From the NCBI GenBank assembly GCA_003118195.1, contig BEXV01000034.1:413272-477271 (forward strand): a stretch of 64,000 nt of DNA, written 5' to 3'. Of this stretch, positions 49,394 to 61,720 are shown piece by piece. The translations under genes and the position numbers were made by a program. The DNA comes from Hemicentrotus pulcherrimus (Eukaryota > Echinodermata > Echinoidea > Camarodonta > Strongylocentrotidae). Below the pieces are notes generated by a model. The model saw nothing but the letters and a program-made list of their open reading frames with translations. It searched no databases and was not told where the DNA came from. Each line of letters opens with the position of its first letter. The first letter of the stretch is position 1.

Positions 49394-51559
49394 ATGACGT
49401 ACATTTTTGTAAGTACTACATATTTATAAGATGAATTTAAAAAACATTGCACGTGGCACAAATAAGTTTATCATCAAATTCTTATATGAATCTACCCCAT
49501 CATGTCACATATAAATTGATACATTATTCGAACTCTAGAAAAATATTCATGAGTTGACTTACGCTAACATTATGAAAGAAAAATGAAGAATATGTTTCAT
49601 TAAAATTAGTTTGGGTGTGGTCCTCATATCAGTACTTAAGGGATGTATGGAAGGAGGGAAAGGGGAAGAGTTCTCATGAGATTCTAAATGATGACATAGC
49701 AAGAGAAAGAGAGAAAACAGGAATATATAAAGGAAGACTTCTCCCTTCCCTTTTGAAAGTAAAATCAAAACTATGATTCTTTTGTTCCTCTCAGACAGAC
49801 TGAAGGAGCAGGCTGTAAGAAAAGAATTTTTATGATCCAGAACTATATTTATGTGATATTTTCCTTGAGTTTCCTCTCGAAAGGGCAATGACATGCAATT
49901 TATTTTGTCAGACTGAAAAGGAGCCAAACATTTGACTTTCGTTTTTTATTGAGTATCAATGAAGTTCTTGAAATGTTTATTGTTTTGCTTCTGATAAAGA
50001 GTGCAGTGTTTAAATTTGTTATTGTAGCTTGTTAAAAGTACAAATGAGATTCTTGGGTCACATTAAATTTTGTAATTAATTTTATTGTTAGGGATTTAAT
50101 AAAAAGATTTTGCTATATATTAAATACTTAAAAGCAAAATGATTGCATCTACAAAAAACAAAAATGAAGAAATAAAATCCATAAATTTTCACTTTCAGAT
50201 CATTTTTATACACTCAAGTTTCAATCCCTTCCCTCTATATTACTTTGTCTCCTTTTCAAAACAATTTTTACTGCAGCTTTCTTCTCAGTTTTCTTCTTTA
50301 GTGCCATTTAAAAACTATTTTCTTGATAAATCTTCCATTATAACCACAATCATATTTTTGAAGTGAAATGCATTGAGAGAGGTAAAATCTTTAAAATTCT
50401 TAATCCTTCAATGGTCATTGTGAAATAAAAACACTAATATTTTGTTGATTTCATTTATTAAATCATTTCAGCTTAAACACACTCCCTAGAGTTTGATGTG
50501 GCTTTTAAAATTCTTCCATGATAACCACCGTCTATAGTGGGTTTAAAGAAATTGTGTGTATTGGATGGTGAGTTTGATGTTGCTAGTGGTTTAATTTTAA
50601 TATTATATGGTTTTCCTTCAATTTCAACAACAATACTATAAAACCATAAACTTTGTGTACATTGAATTTTGCTAAAAGTTTAGATTGATTAATGTTTCAA
50701 AATGCCGCAAAATGATTTAATTACAAATCATAACACTGAATTTTTGCAATTTTGTGAAAGTTTCTTGCCCTTACAGATCCACAAAATTTCATATTGCAAA
50801 GGTTTCAGAAACTACCATATTGCTTTTGTTTTTTTGATACGTAGGGGATACTAGATAGTGTCGTTTCGTGCTCTTGTCTGGTTCTCAGTGTGTGCTGTTG
50901 GGGTCCTGTGTACTTTATCCTCTTTTGCCCCTATCTCCCTCTCTCCCAACTCTTTTTCTAAGGAATGGAAGACATGCTTCCATGACAGAAGATACAATCT
51001 CAGTGTCTATCTGATTTTAGTCACTTAAGATCGCTACAATGTGAAGTAGGTACTCTTACTAGGAGCTAGAGCAGCCATCCTACTCCTAGCAAAAAGGTCT
51101 CTCTGATGGACAGGTATTCCATTTTCATCTCGCAGCCTGCGTCATTTCATGTTTCAAATTGATGAAATTTGTGATAAACACTAATGTGCAGTGTGCACTT
51201 CAAGTGCACTTCTTCAAATCGTTAACATTCAGGAAAATATTCTTTTTATTTAGAATTTCGAGAGGGAATGAATTTTAAAGTATCTCAGAATTTAAGCAAG
51301 TGCCAGAGTTTGCTTAAATGTTCTAGCAGAATGGTTCAAACTGCTCTTTAGTCAAAGAACAGTTTATAATTTTCAGAAAGTTTTTCAGCTGGTACTGTTT
51401 GATATATATAAAAAAAGAAGTGCCACCGGTAGCAGTCGGGAGAATGGATGGATAGGGCAAACTCAGGCAGAGTGTGAGAAAGGCAAAAAAACGGGTTATG
51501 TACATAATAGGAGTCAATCAGACAGCGTACACATACATACACTCATAAACCTTTTCAAA

Positions 51560-53445
51560 CGAAGGCTAACTGCACTGCTTCAATGAAGCTGTCATCGTCA
51601 GAAGGGGGGCTAGAAACCTGTCCATTGCCCCCCCCCCCACCCCACCCTCCCTGACTTACACCCATGAAATAAAGGCGAGATGGGAGAAAAATGGCATTGG
51701 CAATGTTTGCAAGTTACGTACCCCCATTTTGGAATATAATTATTGGCATTTATGCGGTTGAATACAGCGCTTTGTGCCCGGGAGAAAACCGTGTGCCAGC
51801 CTGCGAACAATTGTGATAAAGTGGTATTCGTGTTGCTTTTGAAAAAGCTACAAATTGCTTGAGATTTGGGCTTTGTATTGGGGTAACCCTAATGCCCACA
51901 AACTTGACAAGGGGGTATTTAGGTGGTGTCAATAGTGGCATTGGCTGCAGCACCCTCCTGCCTCTATGACTGGCATTCATAGTAGTGGTCTGACCGTCGA
52001 TCCCAACGATTGAATTACCTCCTAGGGGCTGTTGGTTTTGGGGGGCTTTTTATGTGAGCTTTTGAGAGGCTTTGGGGATCGTCTCTGGAAGGCAGACTCT
52101 TCTCCTCACTCTCTCTCTCTCTCCCTCCATCTCTCACTTTCCCCATCCTCTCTCTCTCTCTCATTCTCTCCCTCCCGTCTTTGTTGGCTCAAATTTGCAG
52201 CAATTCTTACACAATTCCTCGGGAGCGCTGGCTGGATGTATATGTTGGCAAGACGGCCATTGAACTTATTGTGCCACTTCACTCCAACCAGCCAGCTAGC
52301 AAGCAAACCCAGCCAAGCATCCAGCTCTACCCTGCTACTTCACCACCTCCCCACCCCCACCCCATCTTTCTAAGGCAGCCTACCTGTCCCTCACTTCTAA
52401 CAAAGTTTACCCAGGACTCGGAGAGAAGGCTGTTGGAGAAGATTGCTGCTGCTGCTGCTGCTTCATTTGCATTCTGTGTTTCCAAAGTAAACCACTCATT
52501 TAGCTAATGTCTACAAGACCCAAGTTTGCTGTACGCGCCAGCTGTATGGAGCGAGCCAGAAAGCAAAATTTCTCTTTTCTCTTTCATCCATCTTTGGCAC
52601 TGGAGATACTGGTGCTTTTGACTGTTTACCGAGGTACGCAGTCTATGACAGTGCCTTTCACTTCGGCCTAGAAAAATTTCCAAAGCCAAATCAGTGCTGT
52701 TCCAATTTTCTTTCTTCCCAAGCCTGTGATGACTGTGCCAGGGAGATCGGCAAATGGCAACCGCTTTACCCATAATGCAATTAGGTGCCCATTCATGCTG
52801 AAAATAAAGGCTGAAAAGAGTCTGATCGCCACTCTGCAAAGTGTCAAAGTAACTAACGCGCCTGCCTGCCCAGCCTAAAAGTACACCTAACCCCCTACGG
52901 AGACAAGTTCGCAGGTTTATACGAGTTCATGTTGCTCGCTTCCTCACCTTTCCCGTTGTATGTATAAGCCCAAATACATTTTTCCCAATTTTCTTCTTCT
53001 CTCGTCTTATCTTTTTAATTACGCATCTGGCTGTTGCCCCGATCGCGGAGCAGATCGGTTGTTGATACGATGAAGGGGGATTATCGAAGGGGTTGAGGGC
53101 TCAGTGATGATGCATTACGCAAACAGCCCATTGCGATATGGCAAATTGCATTCTAAAAGAGCTGGGTAAGAGATGAGGAGATGGATGAACTGCTCTCATC
53201 CTATCACAAAATCATTCCTTTCTCCACCCTTTCACCAGTCTCTCTCTTCCTCACTTCCACACACCAAAGGTGTGAGGTGCTGCACTCATGCGGGAAGAAT
53301 CCCTCACTAAACTTGTTTTCCTTTTGCCAACGGGGGTGCGCGTGTGCTCTACAAAAGATGCATCCCTACCCCCGCAAGTATAGCCCAAGGATAAGTGATT
53401 TACATCCAAACTTATCAATTGCATGGCAATTTTTAATCAATTAAA
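51560..53445. promoter_or_regulatory. Cluster of complex, CpG-containing intronic blocks (candidate regulatory region)
   Basis: The longest island of high-complexity sequence in the intron, with sub-blocks at about 51560-52080, 52190-52960 and 52990-53445 separated by a CT-rich patch (52108-52175). The last holds a TTTTAATTACGCAT homeodomain-like word near 53015, a CGATCGCGGAGCAGATCGG block, and GATGCATTACGCAAAC followed by ATTGCGATATGGCAAATTGCA (53110-53155), in which ATTGCGA/GCAAATTGCA words are imperfectly mirrored. Several open frames of 60-113 codons occur on both strands without domains. An enhancer cluster is plausible; a missed gene is less likely but not excluded. Confidence 0.3.
52444..52462. 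repeat. (GCT)n trinucleotide repeat
   Basis: Six consecutive GCT units. Frames through it give a short Ala or Leu run that should not be taken as coding evidence. Confidence 0.9.
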
Positions 53446-54417
53446 TGAAAACTATACAGTTCCTGGGTTTACGTAGAGCCTGCAGGTACAGGGCCTTCAC
53501 CAAGGCACGCAGCTCTTCTGAAGTTTATCATCTCTTTAAGGTGGTATGTTAGGACGAGATTGCAAGATAATTAGAAAACTAATGACATTCTATCACCATT
53601 TATTTAGGACACATTTGCCTTTTCAATCAAGCTATTCCATTTTGTAATGCATCAGTAAATCATTAATACACTGTAATGGAAAGTAATCAAAATGTCTATG
53701 TTGAATCTTTAAGCATATCTGGAAAGGTATTATTCTATGAAGGTTGCAATTTATAATCCATTATGGGCATTCATAATGAATGGAATTAATGACCAAAAGG
53801 TGGTATTATCTACTTATTTACTTAGGAAGTCATTGAACTGGCCTTATATTTTTCAATCAATTTAGTATTGCTCACAAATAATAACATTGAAATAGATTCT
53901 CTAATATTAAGAGATAATGGCAATCTAATATGACTATTAGTCTTTTATTATTTTATCCCTTATTTTTCTAAAAGACTATACCACAAGTTCTTATGGGTCA
54001 ATGGTACAGCAGTCATATATTACACTGGAGGTCCATGGTTTACAACCAAGCTTTCTTTATTGTCTTATGACAATAGGCCTGTCGAAGGATTTCTCTGATG
54101 AAAATAAAAATTGAATTAGAAACAAAATCTATAAGGAGAGGATGTAATATCTTGAATAAGTGCAAAAACCTGTACATTCCATTCTAAAGATGCACTTTTT
54201 TGTGGATTGGCTGATGCTTGCTAACAGCTTATTTATGATGTTATCTACCAACACTTGTCCATCTACCACCATCCTTCTGATCTTGGTGAGGACGATACCT
54301 TTCCCTCTTCCTGTACTTTGTACTGATTTGGCCAACGTGATAAGCACGGCCAGCGAGCAGCGTTGCGAGAAAGATTTGATATGATGCTTTCCCCTCCTCT
54401 CTTCATCCATATCTGCT

Positions 54418-54460
<43 letters not shown>

Positions 54461-55560
54461 CTTTTTGTGAACTTATATCTTGCTTTTCACACCAGTCCTC
54501 GGCCAAATGCACCCGAGGCTGCTGCCACCTCTGCTCACGTAGAGGTGCAGATTTTCGCAGAATCACCGTCAGAACCCCCTACCGTACTGTCCCAGAATAC
54601 TCTTTCTCATACTTCTGTTTTTCTTTATTTCTTTCTATCAGGTCTCTTCCTTCATCTTTAATTTGGCATTTTGTTGTCAGTACTTAGTAACAACAATTAA
54701 ATCCCACCGAGACATCCAAATCTGTAAATCACCTTTTTGGTAGGTCTACGCATTCCCTAAGCAAACTCTTACCTTCAATCTCCCTCATCCATATTTTTAA
54801 AAGTCCTCTGTTTGCCTATTAATGGAAAATTCAAACTGTTTTATATCTCCTGGTTTGTTTTAAGCTGCGGAGTGATTTTGCACTTTTCTGCAATCAGAGA
54901 CAATAATTGAAAGAGGGATGTGAATTCCCAGTCCTTGCATTTTTGATTTCCCTTCATGTTGACTGAGTCTTGTCCTGAGAAAGAATAAAACCAATAGTTT
55001 AGGGTATTGAGGTTTGATTGCAAATATATTCTTATAATTAATGTGAGCAGGTCAATGCTTGTTTTCTTTGATTACTTTTGATGTGACTTGTGGAGACTTG
55101 TGTAAACGATCCTTTGTGAATAAGAAGAGGGAGATGGAGAAAAAGATTTTTTCCATGAGAGATTCAGTTGTCATGTCCACTCAAGTACTGTAGCATTGCT
55201 GTCATTACATTTTGATGTAATATTGTTTATGACAATGAGAATTATGTCATGTTTCCCTACTTTACCTGTGTAACATGTAATTCTGCATGTACATGACATA
55301 GCATTTCGTTGTGCTAAAAAGTAAACAAAATTATGAATTTTTGAAATACCATTTATATTTGTTTGCCTCAAAATAAAGAGGTAACCATAACTATTAAAAG
55401 AGGCTTAAATGCTACACTATTTTAATAAGAATGAAAAATTGGAAAGTCCCTTGATATTTGGATTTGTGCTTGTACATTCATCAGATTGCTATTCAAGTAG
55501 ATAAAGAAAGAAAAATAAGGAATTTTTGGAGGGGATAGGGGCAAAAGGTATGAAGGATAC
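53446..55560. other. Intronic stretch, no gene seen
   Basis: AT-rich DNA with a moderately complex block at 54160-54640 interrupted by a TC microsatellite (54425-54458). No recognisable exon. Confidence 0.55.
54425..54458. repeat. (TC)n microsatellite
   Basis: About 16 uninterrupted TC units. Confidence 0.95.
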
Positions 55561-55569
55561 AGATTGTTC

Positions 55570-55721
55570 AACATGAGAGAGACAGAGAAAAAGAGAGAGG
55601 GGAAAAGAGAGGAAGGGGCGGTTAGAGGGAGAAATTGAAAATGTGAATGGGAAAGGGAGATGGGCAAAAAAGGGAGAGAGAGGGGAAGGAAACGAAAGAG
55701 AGAGAGAGAGGAAGAAAGAAG

Positions 55722-55759
<38 letters not shown>

Positions 55760-55770
55760 AAGCAAGAGAT
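55570..55770. repeat. Long GA-rich purine tract with (AG)n core
   Basis: About 200 bp of purine-dominated DNA ending in an AG run (about 55729-55758) and a GATGATGACGATGATGATGA patch. The minus-strand frames of 148 and 192 codons across it are Ser/Leu-rich compositional artefacts. Confidence 0.95.
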
Positions 55771-55879
55771 GATGACGATGATGATGAAATGATAAATGGG
55801 TCGGTGTAATATTGGATGTTGGGGTTGATAGCCAGGAGGTTGAAGGGAGGGGTTAAGAAAGCAGTCCACAGGAGAGACA

Positions 55880-57640
55880 CATAAATTGAGTCCATAACAG
55901 GTGTATCTGACTCCAACAAGGTTGCCAGAGGACAACCAAACCCCAGCTCAAATGTTCTTGAACCCACCAACTTGGCCGTGAGGCAAATGGCTTGTAACAA
56001 TTCAAAGAACCTCAGTGATGCATTATTTTTTTCTTCAACAAGAGGAGAGAGAGAGAGAGAGAGAGAGAGTGAGAGTGAGAGAGACCGGGACCAGAGTCAT
56101 TGGCCCATCAAGAGAGGATTCGCTGGCTCGTTCCATCGTCGTTCCAACAAATGTGGAATTCTTTCCCTGCCGACTTTGTAGCCACCAACACCAGGCAATT
56201 GGGCTCCATTGCCAGGGTTTTGCACTTGACTTTTTCTTCTCTCTTTCTGTCTCTCTCCCCTTGTTCTGGCAGTAAAGTTTGCTATTGATGAGTGACGCAT
56301 AGGAAATAGATCCTCGTGGGTCGGGGGGTTTCTGGTTTTGAGGCCAGGACTGCTCTCCTTCAAGCTTCGTCTGTCAGCGGCACTAAGTTATGCAGACCCT
56401 TCGGCCCAGCCGTTGGTATGCAACTCCTGGAGTATCTTTGCTCTAAATCGGAATTGAATTTGAAACTTTTTTGTTGGTTGGTTTGGGGGAGAGCAAGACT
56501 TTAATTTGAGGGGTAGACATCAAAGGGCCCTTGCCGCCCGCCTCGCCCCACCCCCTAACCCCATCCTCTGTCAAGGAACCATCTATCTTGCCCTGTTCTC
56601 CTGGTCCATTTCTCCCAGCCATGCAATTAATCACCCCTGTCTCAAGTCTTGGGTTCCTCCACCCAGATATCTAATTGGTCAATCGTGAAGTTCAACCCCG
56701 ACCCTCCTCCTTCCCAAACAACAACATCAACAACAAGAATTTCTCCATCTCCATCTCGTTCTATATTTTGGTCTTGAAGTGATTTCTCAGGTCTCCATAA
56801 AAGTAATCATTCATCGCTGGTGTTTGTCTAACCCTTTGACAACCACAGATGGAGCGTAATCATATCTGCATTACAAAAGGAGGGTGACTGACCCCTGTAC
56901 CTCCAATGCCTTTACCACTTTCGTCTTTCAGGTCCCATCCAAAATGGAAAGAGTCACAGGGGCACTGCCCCCTCCTCAAATGATGAGATGAAACAATACT
57001 TAATTTTTACAATTATCATCTCTAACTTATTGTTATTTTTTGATAATTTGTGGTGCTGTTGATGGTCAATACAGCATACAATTTAACATTGGACGCCTGA
57101 AATTTTTACCAGCTACCCGGTACAGTTTTTTTTTTATCAAGATAGATACCGGTAGTAAAAAAAGGAAAATATACCACTCATGAAGGCTGTAAATGATATT
57201 GGGCATTCACCTACATGTCTTTTTTGTGTTATGCCTAAATAACCATCAGAGGCAATCTCTAATATTTTTCAAACTCTCTTTCATCGATAGTATTTCATTC
57301 ATTGCAACTTTTGTATCTTTATCTTTTTGTTTGGATTTGAGGTATGTACACCTCTTGAATCATTCCCCATCCAACGTCTTCTTCTGCCCAAAGAGCAACA
57401 GGGACGGAACGGTACATTTACAGCCCCATTTGTCTGGTCTGCCTGCCTCTCTTCGCCTTACACGTTGTGACTTTCATTCTCCTATGGCGCCCCCATGGTA
57501 ACCTCAAGATGGTTTAGATTTTCGGAGGGCAATCAGTTTTTCTCTCTCTTGATAAGGGTCAAAGACGAAGGGGTATGTTGTGAGTCACCAGCCCGCTTTG
57601 AAGTGACGGCAAGTGCTTGATGGGCCTATAATTCAGAGTC
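55880..57640. promoter_or_regulatory. Complex intronic blocks (candidate regulatory region)
   Basis: Blocks at about 55880-56000, 56090-56700, 56820-56990 and 57370-57640 are balanced in composition, with AT-rich DNA (57000-57370) and a GA repeat (56043-56080) between. Overlapping open frames of 60-100 codons on both strands show no known domain. Function is inferred only from contrast with the surrounding intron. Confidence 0.22.
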
Positions 57641-58159
57641 AATTTTTCATGGATACATATTCCATAATTTGATACCTACAGATGACTGTGATTTTTGTAT
57701 TATTTTGTGTGCTATTCCAAAAGTTTTGCTGCTGTTGTTGTTGTTGTCAACAGAATAGCATCAGTTTTTCATGTTTGGTATGTGAGATATTTTCTTGCAC
57801 TCTCAACCTGAATTGACAGAACAGTTAATCTAGTGTAGAGATTAAAGTTAACATATCTGTGCTTTATAGAGAAAGTAACTTTTACTTTTAATGTCTATTT
57901 TGAAGGGCAACAAAAGTTGTAATGTAAAAGTTTTAGATGGAGCATTCTTGTACTGGTAATAGTGGTATCATCAATTTTCAAAAACACTTTCTTCAAAGTA
58001 AAATTTACTTTGAATCCTTGAATAAGAAGGTAGTCGAGATAACATTTTTTTTTAAAACAAATTTTGTTGATATTGACTTCTTGATCTGGTCGAAATACTA
58101 ATACAAACAAAACATAAATATAAAAGTTTTGAGTTTCCTGCTTGCTTATTTAAAGAGGT

Positions 58160-58445
58160 GATAATAGGGCCATTAGTTGCCTTGCCTTCTCGTTGAGCAC
58201 GGCTCATTATCTCAGCTATTGATCCTGACACGTTACTTTGAGGATAATTTCTTTGGCAGGGATAGGAAAGTTCAATTTCCTTGCGTCTCTTTGAGATCAT
58301 ATCCTGTATTGAGCGCTGGGCGGAGTAGCAATGCATTTGGCAGCGGCTTTGGCAATTTTCTTAAAGGTAGCATAGCTGTCATGTGCAGAGATAAGCAAGT
58401 AAGGCAATTTCTAATATCGTTCCGGCAGAATAGTTGATCATATCT
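58160..58445. promoter_or_regulatory. Candidate conserved non-coding element
   Basis: A repeat-free, complex block between AT-rich flanks. Two overlapping open frames on opposite strands (94 and 86 codons) suggest reduced stop density rather than coding. CTCATTATCTCAGC and GAGATCATATCCTG words carry GATA-type cores (TTATCT, GATA in GGGATAGG and AGATAAG near 58390). Regulatory role inferred. Confidence 0.27.
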
Positions 58446-59855
58446 CCATCTAAGTCCAAGAATAGTATAATTATATGCTGTTAAGATTTTGTAGCGTTTA
58501 ACATTAAGAAGAAAATAAATCTAACACTCTATTTAAAAGTAAGACATTATTAAAATTACTTGTCTGCCGTTAACTTCTGTTCAGATATTTGTCCAAGTGG
58601 AAATTTACTGATGGAGGATTACTTTCCTTGAGTGTTTGTTACACTCCTGTTGAATCATTACATTTTAAATCTGTTGGCACCATTCCAGAAATACAGATAT
58701 AAACTGTAACACAATGTATTTTAACAAAATAAGCAAAAGTATTAGTTAAAAGTCAGCACAATTGATGATAATAATGATGAAGATGATGTTAGGTTTTGGG
58801 TTAAGGTTAGGGTAAGAAGTAGTGTATAGTCTAGTGTTGATATAGGTTAGCCTTAAAAAATGACCGTGAAGCAATCGTCGCGGGAGCATGTGTAGTCATA
58901 CACTTTGATGATGATGAGGGGGTTGCCGTCTACAGTCAAACTTGATTCAGTTTTGTTTTGGGATAGTGGAAGTGGGCGGCGATACCATCAGTACCAGAAA
59001 TAAACATCATTTATCTCCAGTTTTCTAGGGTAATGACCCGGGACACGAAGAAAGAAATCATCCAGAGTTCACGACCTCTTGACTTCCATTCCCACAATTC
59101 CTCAGAGATCCGAGGCAGTGACAAGCCTTAGTAGGCGTATTGGTTACTTATGGGATTGCAACAATCCAGAGATGTCTGTCGATAGTGTTCTAGCAAGCTT
59201 GCAACATAACATGGAAACTTTGTTGAATTCTACAAATAGTAGTGCCGTATTGTTATTCAAAGTGCATTATTTATGGAATTCATGATCACTTTACATTATT
59301 TCAAATGACTATTTGCTGACAATATGTAAACATACATCATGAATACAAGTTTTTGTTGGTCATTCATCATTTATACAAATAATTTTTTAAAATTCAATTT
59401 CCATGCGCTAAAAATATTTCAAATTTTTTATTATGTCAAAAAATTGCTCTATTCTCTGGCAAACATTTTCAGATAACACCACCCATACTCAGCAGTGGAA
59501 GACTAGCCCCTTTACAGTTTCTTTGATTTCTTTGAATACTTCATTAGTTATTCCTCACATCTTTTCCTTCATTGTACTGCTTCTCTCAATTCTGATCTTT
59601 CTCTCTCTCTCTCCCTCCCTCCATCTCCTTGTTTCTTCATATTGGACCACCTCTACAATACAGCCTCTTTCTTTTTCTGAATTTTTTGCCTATCTTCATA
59701 GATCAAAATCAGAATCTCTCTCTCTATTAGATTTTCTCTTGTTACTCTCATCTTATCTTTCTTCTACCATTATATTTGTAATCTCTGTATCTCAACCTTC
59801 CAGCCACCCATCCTTTCATCCCTCTATCCATTCGTTCATTCATTCATTCATTCAT
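58446..59855. other. Intronic stretch, no gene seen
   Basis: AT-rich DNA, a moderately complex block at about 58860-59240, and a T/C-rich stretch (59560-59830) leading into an ATTC tetranucleotide repeat. The 165-codon frame across 59433-59930 is Ser/Leu-rich low complexity. Confidence 0.55.
59831..59854. repeat. (ATTC)n tetranucleotide repeat
   Basis: About five ATTC units after an imperfect one (TTCG). Confidence 0.9.
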
Positions 59856-59859
59856 ATCG

Positions 59860-60175
59860 ATGCAGCCTGGGGCAACAGACAAGCAGTAATGGCCGCAGGG
59901 TTCACTCCAGTACAACCAAAAGTAGATTGAACTTGAGGCTTCACACCCTTCGCCCGGCCGGCCGCCGTATGATTGACGCGATGGCGAAGTGTACGGTTGG
60001 TGGACTGTATAAACCCATCGCGGCTGTATTTGTTCAGCCTTTGATCTAAAGGCACACAGAGCTAGGGCTCCATGCAGCACCACGGTTTGGTGCCCCGCTC
60101 CCCGTCTCTCTCTCTCTCTTCCATCCTCGGCCCAGCCGAGCCAGCCGAGCTAATTCAGTCCACGGTGTTATTCTT
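59860..60175. promoter_or_regulatory. Candidate enhancer: GC-rich core and perfect TCF/LEF-type site
   Basis: A 17-bp all-G/C run CGCCCGGCCGGCCGCCG (59951-59967) is exceptional in this AT-rich window. CCTTTGATCT (60038-60047) matches the TCF/LEF consensus of Wnt-responsive elements. The region also has many CG dinucleotides and no simple repeats until the CT tract at 60104-60120. Its two overlapping minus-strand open frames lack domains. Wnt responsiveness is inference from one motif. Confidence 0.32.
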
Positions 60176-61157
60176 ACTTACTAGCTGCACAATTACCATA
60201 GAATCTTCTATTGATATAGGTTAAAAGCTTTCACTTAATAGCCAACCAACAGGCGCACATCTCTCTCCTTTTAGTCCCTCTGTATTTAACCCTTTGACCT
60301 CTCCCCTTTCACACCTAGACCCAGGTCATGACATCGTTTCTATATGGAGCTATCCTCTCAAATTATCTTCCCTTAACCCCTCCAGGGCTGAGGGTTCCTG
60401 TAAAACATCCAACTCTGAAAATGTTGAAATTCAAACTTTTATACACTCGCTGCAAAACATTCCTTTTGTATTTTAATCTCACATCCCCCTTTCTCTCTAC
60501 TTCCCCCATGGCAAGGAATGTTCAAGTAGCGTTAAGCACACCATAGCCGCGAGTATGATTGTTTCACTGCGTGACATATCGTTCATTTGACTTTCTGTCC
60601 AACAAAAAGACGAGCCGCTTTCCATTGTGCCCCCAGATCAATATTTGTGCTTTAATCGTGTCTGTTTGCCGCTAGCACCTCATGTGTGTAACACGGCCAT
60701 CCCCTCACCTCTCAATACAAGTACCTCTTTCATTTTTACCCCCTTTTTGTGGGTTTTTTGTCTTCAAAGAAATCATTACTTCTAAAGAAAGGTCAGAACT
60801 CTTTGTTGGTTTTTGTTCTCTATGAGTACACTTCATCTCTTTTATAGGTCACATATAAAACACTGCAATCATTTCATAACTGATTGTATGTGTGAGTAGC
60901 ACACTTTTCTATGTTTGCTTATTCTTGTATGGGTGAATCTTGTGTAAAGAAATGTTTCTGCTAAGAGCCAGTAGGGTGTAAACTCCATAAAAAGGTCCAC
61001 AAGTTAATGCCCTCCTGGCTCTCAACAGACAAATTGTTTTATCCACCATAGGATAGATGGACGATGGATTGTGTGTGATGTTTTATTGGTGGTTGTTGGA
61101 GCTAACAGAGGATAAGTGTAAGCATCCTTGGCTAAGGATCCAACTTCGGTACATATG

Positions 61158-61190
61158 TCATATGCTTGTCATATGCTTGTCATATGCTTG
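61158..61190 (+). repeat. 11-bp tandem repeat, three copies (TCATATGCTTG)
   Basis: Three consecutive TCATATGCTTG units preceded by a partial match (ACATATG). Confidence 0.9.
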
Positions 61191-61513
61191 TGATGTGGTA
61201 CAAGTGGTAAAATGTTTCAAAGCAGTTTCTTTTCATTTTAAGAGAACACCAAAATCTGTGTGTCAACATAGAAAAAGAATTTTTTCAAGCTTGACCAATA
61301 ATTTGTTGTCCTTATTTTCACCTTCAATAGTTTCTTAACATCTTCCTTAGATCTCTGGGTTTCATATCTGCAAAATCTTTCATTTTCTGTCAACTCTTTG
61401 TTTCACTGTTGAAGTTTTTAGCATTACAGAAATAAAGCAATGGTAGCATTTGACAAATATAAAACAACTTTCAAGCCTACATGTATTTCAATTGATAAAG
61501 ATGATAGAGATAA

Positions 61514-61720
61514 TTTTTTTTTTTAAAGAGCGCCTCCTATAGGCGACCACCGTTTACTGGGGTTCGCTAGCTGTCCATCTTCCAGAGTGCTTAGGTCTCT
61601 GATTTTTTCAGCCCTTTTCAATCGAAAGTGTCAATATGGATTATGAAACCTGAGTTGAGAAGGAGGATCACTCCTGTGTTTGATTGGCATCTGGCATTAG
61701 CCATTGACGAACCTCATCTG
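61514..61720 (-). mobile_element. Possible SINE-like insertion with poly-A tail on the - strand
   Basis: T11 at 61514-61524 is followed by AAAGAGCGCCTCCTATAGGCG, so the minus strand reads a GC-rich body ending in a poly-A tail. CGCCT/AGGCG forms a 5-bp hairpin. No target-site duplication or pol III box was identified and the far end is a guess. Confidence 0.2.

Larger units (their letters stand above)
44261..51559. other. Intronic stretch, no gene seen
   Basis: A moderately complex block at 44380-44700 carries a 108-codon open frame with no recognisable domain. It is followed by AT-rich DNA with GA tracts near 45465-45512, 49224-49246 and 49358-49392, a 13-bp triplet repeat (48685-48723), a CT-rich patch (48260-48310), a G-homopolymer gap (N at 49176), and a complex block at 47980-48190. 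The hydrophobic open frame near 46404-46727 reflects AT/T-rich composition. Confidence 0.55.

Noticed and set aside
55422..56000. 192- and 148-codon minus-strand frames
   Set aside because: They run through a 200-bp GA tract and read as Ser/Leu repeats. No motif or splice context supports a gene.
59433..59930. 165-codon + strand frame
   Set aside because: Ser/Leu/His-rich translation of a T/C-rich stretch and an ATTC microsatellite.
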